Assembly (NCBI GenBank): GCA_030065205.1
Contig: JASJDN010000067.1
Span: 1-34,504 of the forward strand
Reading direction: 5' to 3'
DNA: 34,504 nucleotides
Origin: Crocosphaera sp.
GTDB lineage: Bacteria; Cyanobacteriota; Cyanobacteriia; Cyanobacteriales; Microcystaceae
This document shows, piece after piece, positions 33,083 through 34,504 of the stretch. The notes beneath the pieces are model-generated. The model was given only the letters and a program-made list of their open reading frames with translations, did no database searches and was not told the origin of the DNA. The position numbers and the translations under genes were made by a program. How positions within the stretch are numbered: the stretch's first letter is position 1; each line of letters starts with the position of its first letter.

Positions 33083-34145
33083 TTGCGGAGTTTCTCGCTT
33101 CTTCTACCCAACTATCAAATAATTCCTGATTGTTCTCAACCCATTGTTGAGCATGACGGCGGATTTGTTTGGGGTTACTTTCTCCTTCTCGTACCAGTTT
33201 TTGTTGAGCATTAACATCCTCAATAGGAATCTTAATCAACTCAAACAAGCGTTTTGCTGCTGGATTGGCTGTTATGAATTCTTTATTGGCTATAATCCGA
33301 ATCTGATCAATGGCAAAGCCAAGATTTTTTCCTTCTACTGAGGTATCTTCTGCTGTAACTTCCCCCAGTTCTTTTGGCAAAGAAGTGAAGGGAACTTCTA
33401 GCCACGTCGCATCTTTCCCTACTTCTAAGACTATACTTGACCAATGGGGAGCATAGACATAATAGAAGATGGGTTTTCCTTGTCTTTGGCGAGCAATGGT
33501 CGCTGCTAGTAGGGTGTCGTAATTACCTTGATCATGTTCTACTGTATCCCGTAGTCCGTAAGTGTCAAGATGATGCTCGATAACCAACTCACACCCCCAA
33601 CCAGGATTACAACCTGTTAAGTTGGCTTTCCCATTCCCGTCTGAGTCGAAGAGTTTAGCAATTTTTGGGTCTTTCAATTGTTCAAGATTAGTGATTTTGT
33701 ATTTATCGGCGGTATTTTTATCAATCTGATAGCCTTGGACAGCATCCGCTATGATAACCCCAATCCGCTCGATTTTTTCTTCACCGCCACTTTCTCTAAA
33801 GAATTTTTCATGCAACTTTTGCCAATGAACACCATAAACATCTATGTCCCCATTGCCAATGGAAACATGTGCCACAGGAATATCCAATTCTTTGACCCCT
33901 TCAGTTTGATAACCAAGCTTTTCTAAACCCATATTGATGATCTCTACCGCAAATATTCCATAGGTTGAAACACTGGCACTAGAGCTTACTCTTATCCCTT
34001 TACCGGGCATTGTTTTTTCTGGAGTCGTTTCCGACTTATCTGTTGAGTTTGGATTAGATTGGGGAGTTTGTTCACAGGCCATTAAACCGATTAACAAAGT
34101 TGCTAGGGCTGCTGCTAATTTAGCTTTTTTGGATTGTCGTTTCAT
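33072..34145 (-). CDS. Second glycine betaine-type lipoprotein binding protein, convergent
   Basis: 357 aa. Lipoprotein signal with lipobox LMAC (LAAALATLLIGLMAC). Clearly a paralogue of the protein at 31181: shared GLEKLGYQTEGVKELDIPVAHVSIGNGDIDVYG, ADKYKITNLEQLKDPKIAKLFDSDGNGKANLTGCNPGWGCELVIEHHLDTYGLRDTVEHDQGNY and RRHAQQWVENNQELFDSWVEEARN. The two differ where the ligand sits (for example VHWQKLHEKFF against YYYPGHKDFF), so ligand range may differ. It lies tail to tail with the permease, overlapping by 11 bp, so it has its own promoter. It may feed the same permease. Confidence 0.9.
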   Translation of the reverse strand: MKRQSKKAKLAAALATLLIGLMACEQTPQSNPNSTDKSETTPEKTMPGKGIRVSSSASVSTYGIFAVEIINMGLEKLGYQTEGVKELDIPVAHVSIGNGDIDVYGVHWQKLHEKFFRESGGEEKIERIGVIIADAVQGYQIDKNTADKYKITNLEQLKDPKIAKLFDSDGNGKANLTGCNPGWGCELVIEHHLDTYGLRDTVEHDQGNYDTLLAATIARQRQGKPIFYYVYAPHWSSIVLEVGKDATWLEVPFTSLPKELGEVTAEDTSVEGKNLGFAIDQIRIIANKEFITANPAAKRLFELIKIPIEDVNAQQKLVREGESNPKQIRRHAQQWVENNQELFDSWVEEARNSAIND

Positions 34146-34504
34146 TATTGGTCGTTTTATTTAATATTCAAGTTAATTGGCGATTTTTGTATGCTATCAT
34201 CATCGAAAATTTTAGGTCTGAAACCCAGTCCTTTTTTAATAAAACATATTTACCCCCTTTAACCTCTTCCTGGCGAGAAATCCCCGATTGAGGTACGAAA
34301 ATCGAGGGATTTCTCGCCAGGGCATAACCGACTGGACAAAACTAATAGTTTCTTGTAAAATCAACTACAGCGAGGCAAATAACAGTAATAGACCCGCTTG
34401 CTACCAGGGATGACAACCTTCTCCATAGTGCAGTAATGCCGTGAAAGCTCTTATCTACCCCTAAACAATGCAGTTGGTGGCAGTATTCGGAGAGCAAACC
34501 CGTA
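34146..34504. other. Unassigned end of window, with a strong hairpin
   Basis: Upstream of the convergent binding protein. CTGGCGAGAAATCCC-CGATT (34270-34289) pairs with AATCGAGGGATTTCTCGCCAG (to 34320): a stem of about 20 bp with one bulge and a 10-nt loop, with no T run. Further right, a minus-strand frame is open from the window edge to a stop at 34342-34344 (about 53 codons, ending VICLAVVDFTRNY); I recognise nothing in it and it may not be coding. Confidence 0.5.

Overview
The window looks like chromosomal DNA from a unicellular, probably nitrogen-fixing-type cyanobacterium of the Crocosphaera/Cyanothece kind (inference). The grounds are moderate-to-low GC, many HIP1 octamers (GCGATCGC), the plsX-fabH-fabD gene order, two Uma2-family genes and, above all, a type V-K (Cas12k) CRISPR-associated transposon, a class known mainly from cyanobacteria.

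Left flank (1-9548): two tandem Uma2-like genes (the first cut by the window edge), a propeller-transglutaminase protein, a TnpB remnant, a SAM methyltransferase, a CbpA-like DnaJ, methionine aminopeptidase, the fatty-acid/phospholipid start genes plsX-fabH-fabD, and a tRNA-Pro(CGG).

Centre (9557 to about 29397, about 19.8 kb): a type V-K CAST inserted immediately downstream of the tRNA. The end next to the tRNA starts TGTACA at 9557. Moving inward there are TnsB-type repeats, a terminator, a delocalised homing crRNA whose 17-nt spacer is identical to the tRNA-Pro gene next to a GTA PAM, a minimal CRISPR array, a tracrRNA and cas12k. The distance from PAM to transposon end is exactly 60 bp, as expected for this transposon class. 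The other end carries tniQ-tnsC-tnsB and matching inverted TnsB repeats, but lacks the terminal TGTACA and abuts a decayed IS605-like/TnpB element. TnsC has lost both the Walker A Lys-Thr and the Walker B Asp-Glu.

The cargo (about 12.8-25.6 kb) runs opposite to the transposition genes. It contains an AraC-family regulator bracketed by a 29-bp inverted repeat (28/29 identical), three exported Cys-type sulfatases (two are tandem duplicates), a formylglycine-generating enzyme with both catalytic cysteines and its own signal peptide, and a 962-aa fusion of a thiamine-pyrophosphate E1 alpha/beta dehydrogenase to a truncated polyketide-type acyltransferase. The regulator, sulfatases and maturase read as a self-contained sulfate-ester hydrolysis module carried by an RNA-guided transposon; the substrate is unknown. 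A 277-bp MITE-like inverted-repeat element closes the cargo.

Right flank (30.2-34.1 kb): a glycine betaine/proline-type ABC transporter (ATPase, lipoprotein binding protein, permease) and a second, convergent binding protein, then a strong hairpin and unassigned sequence to the window edge.
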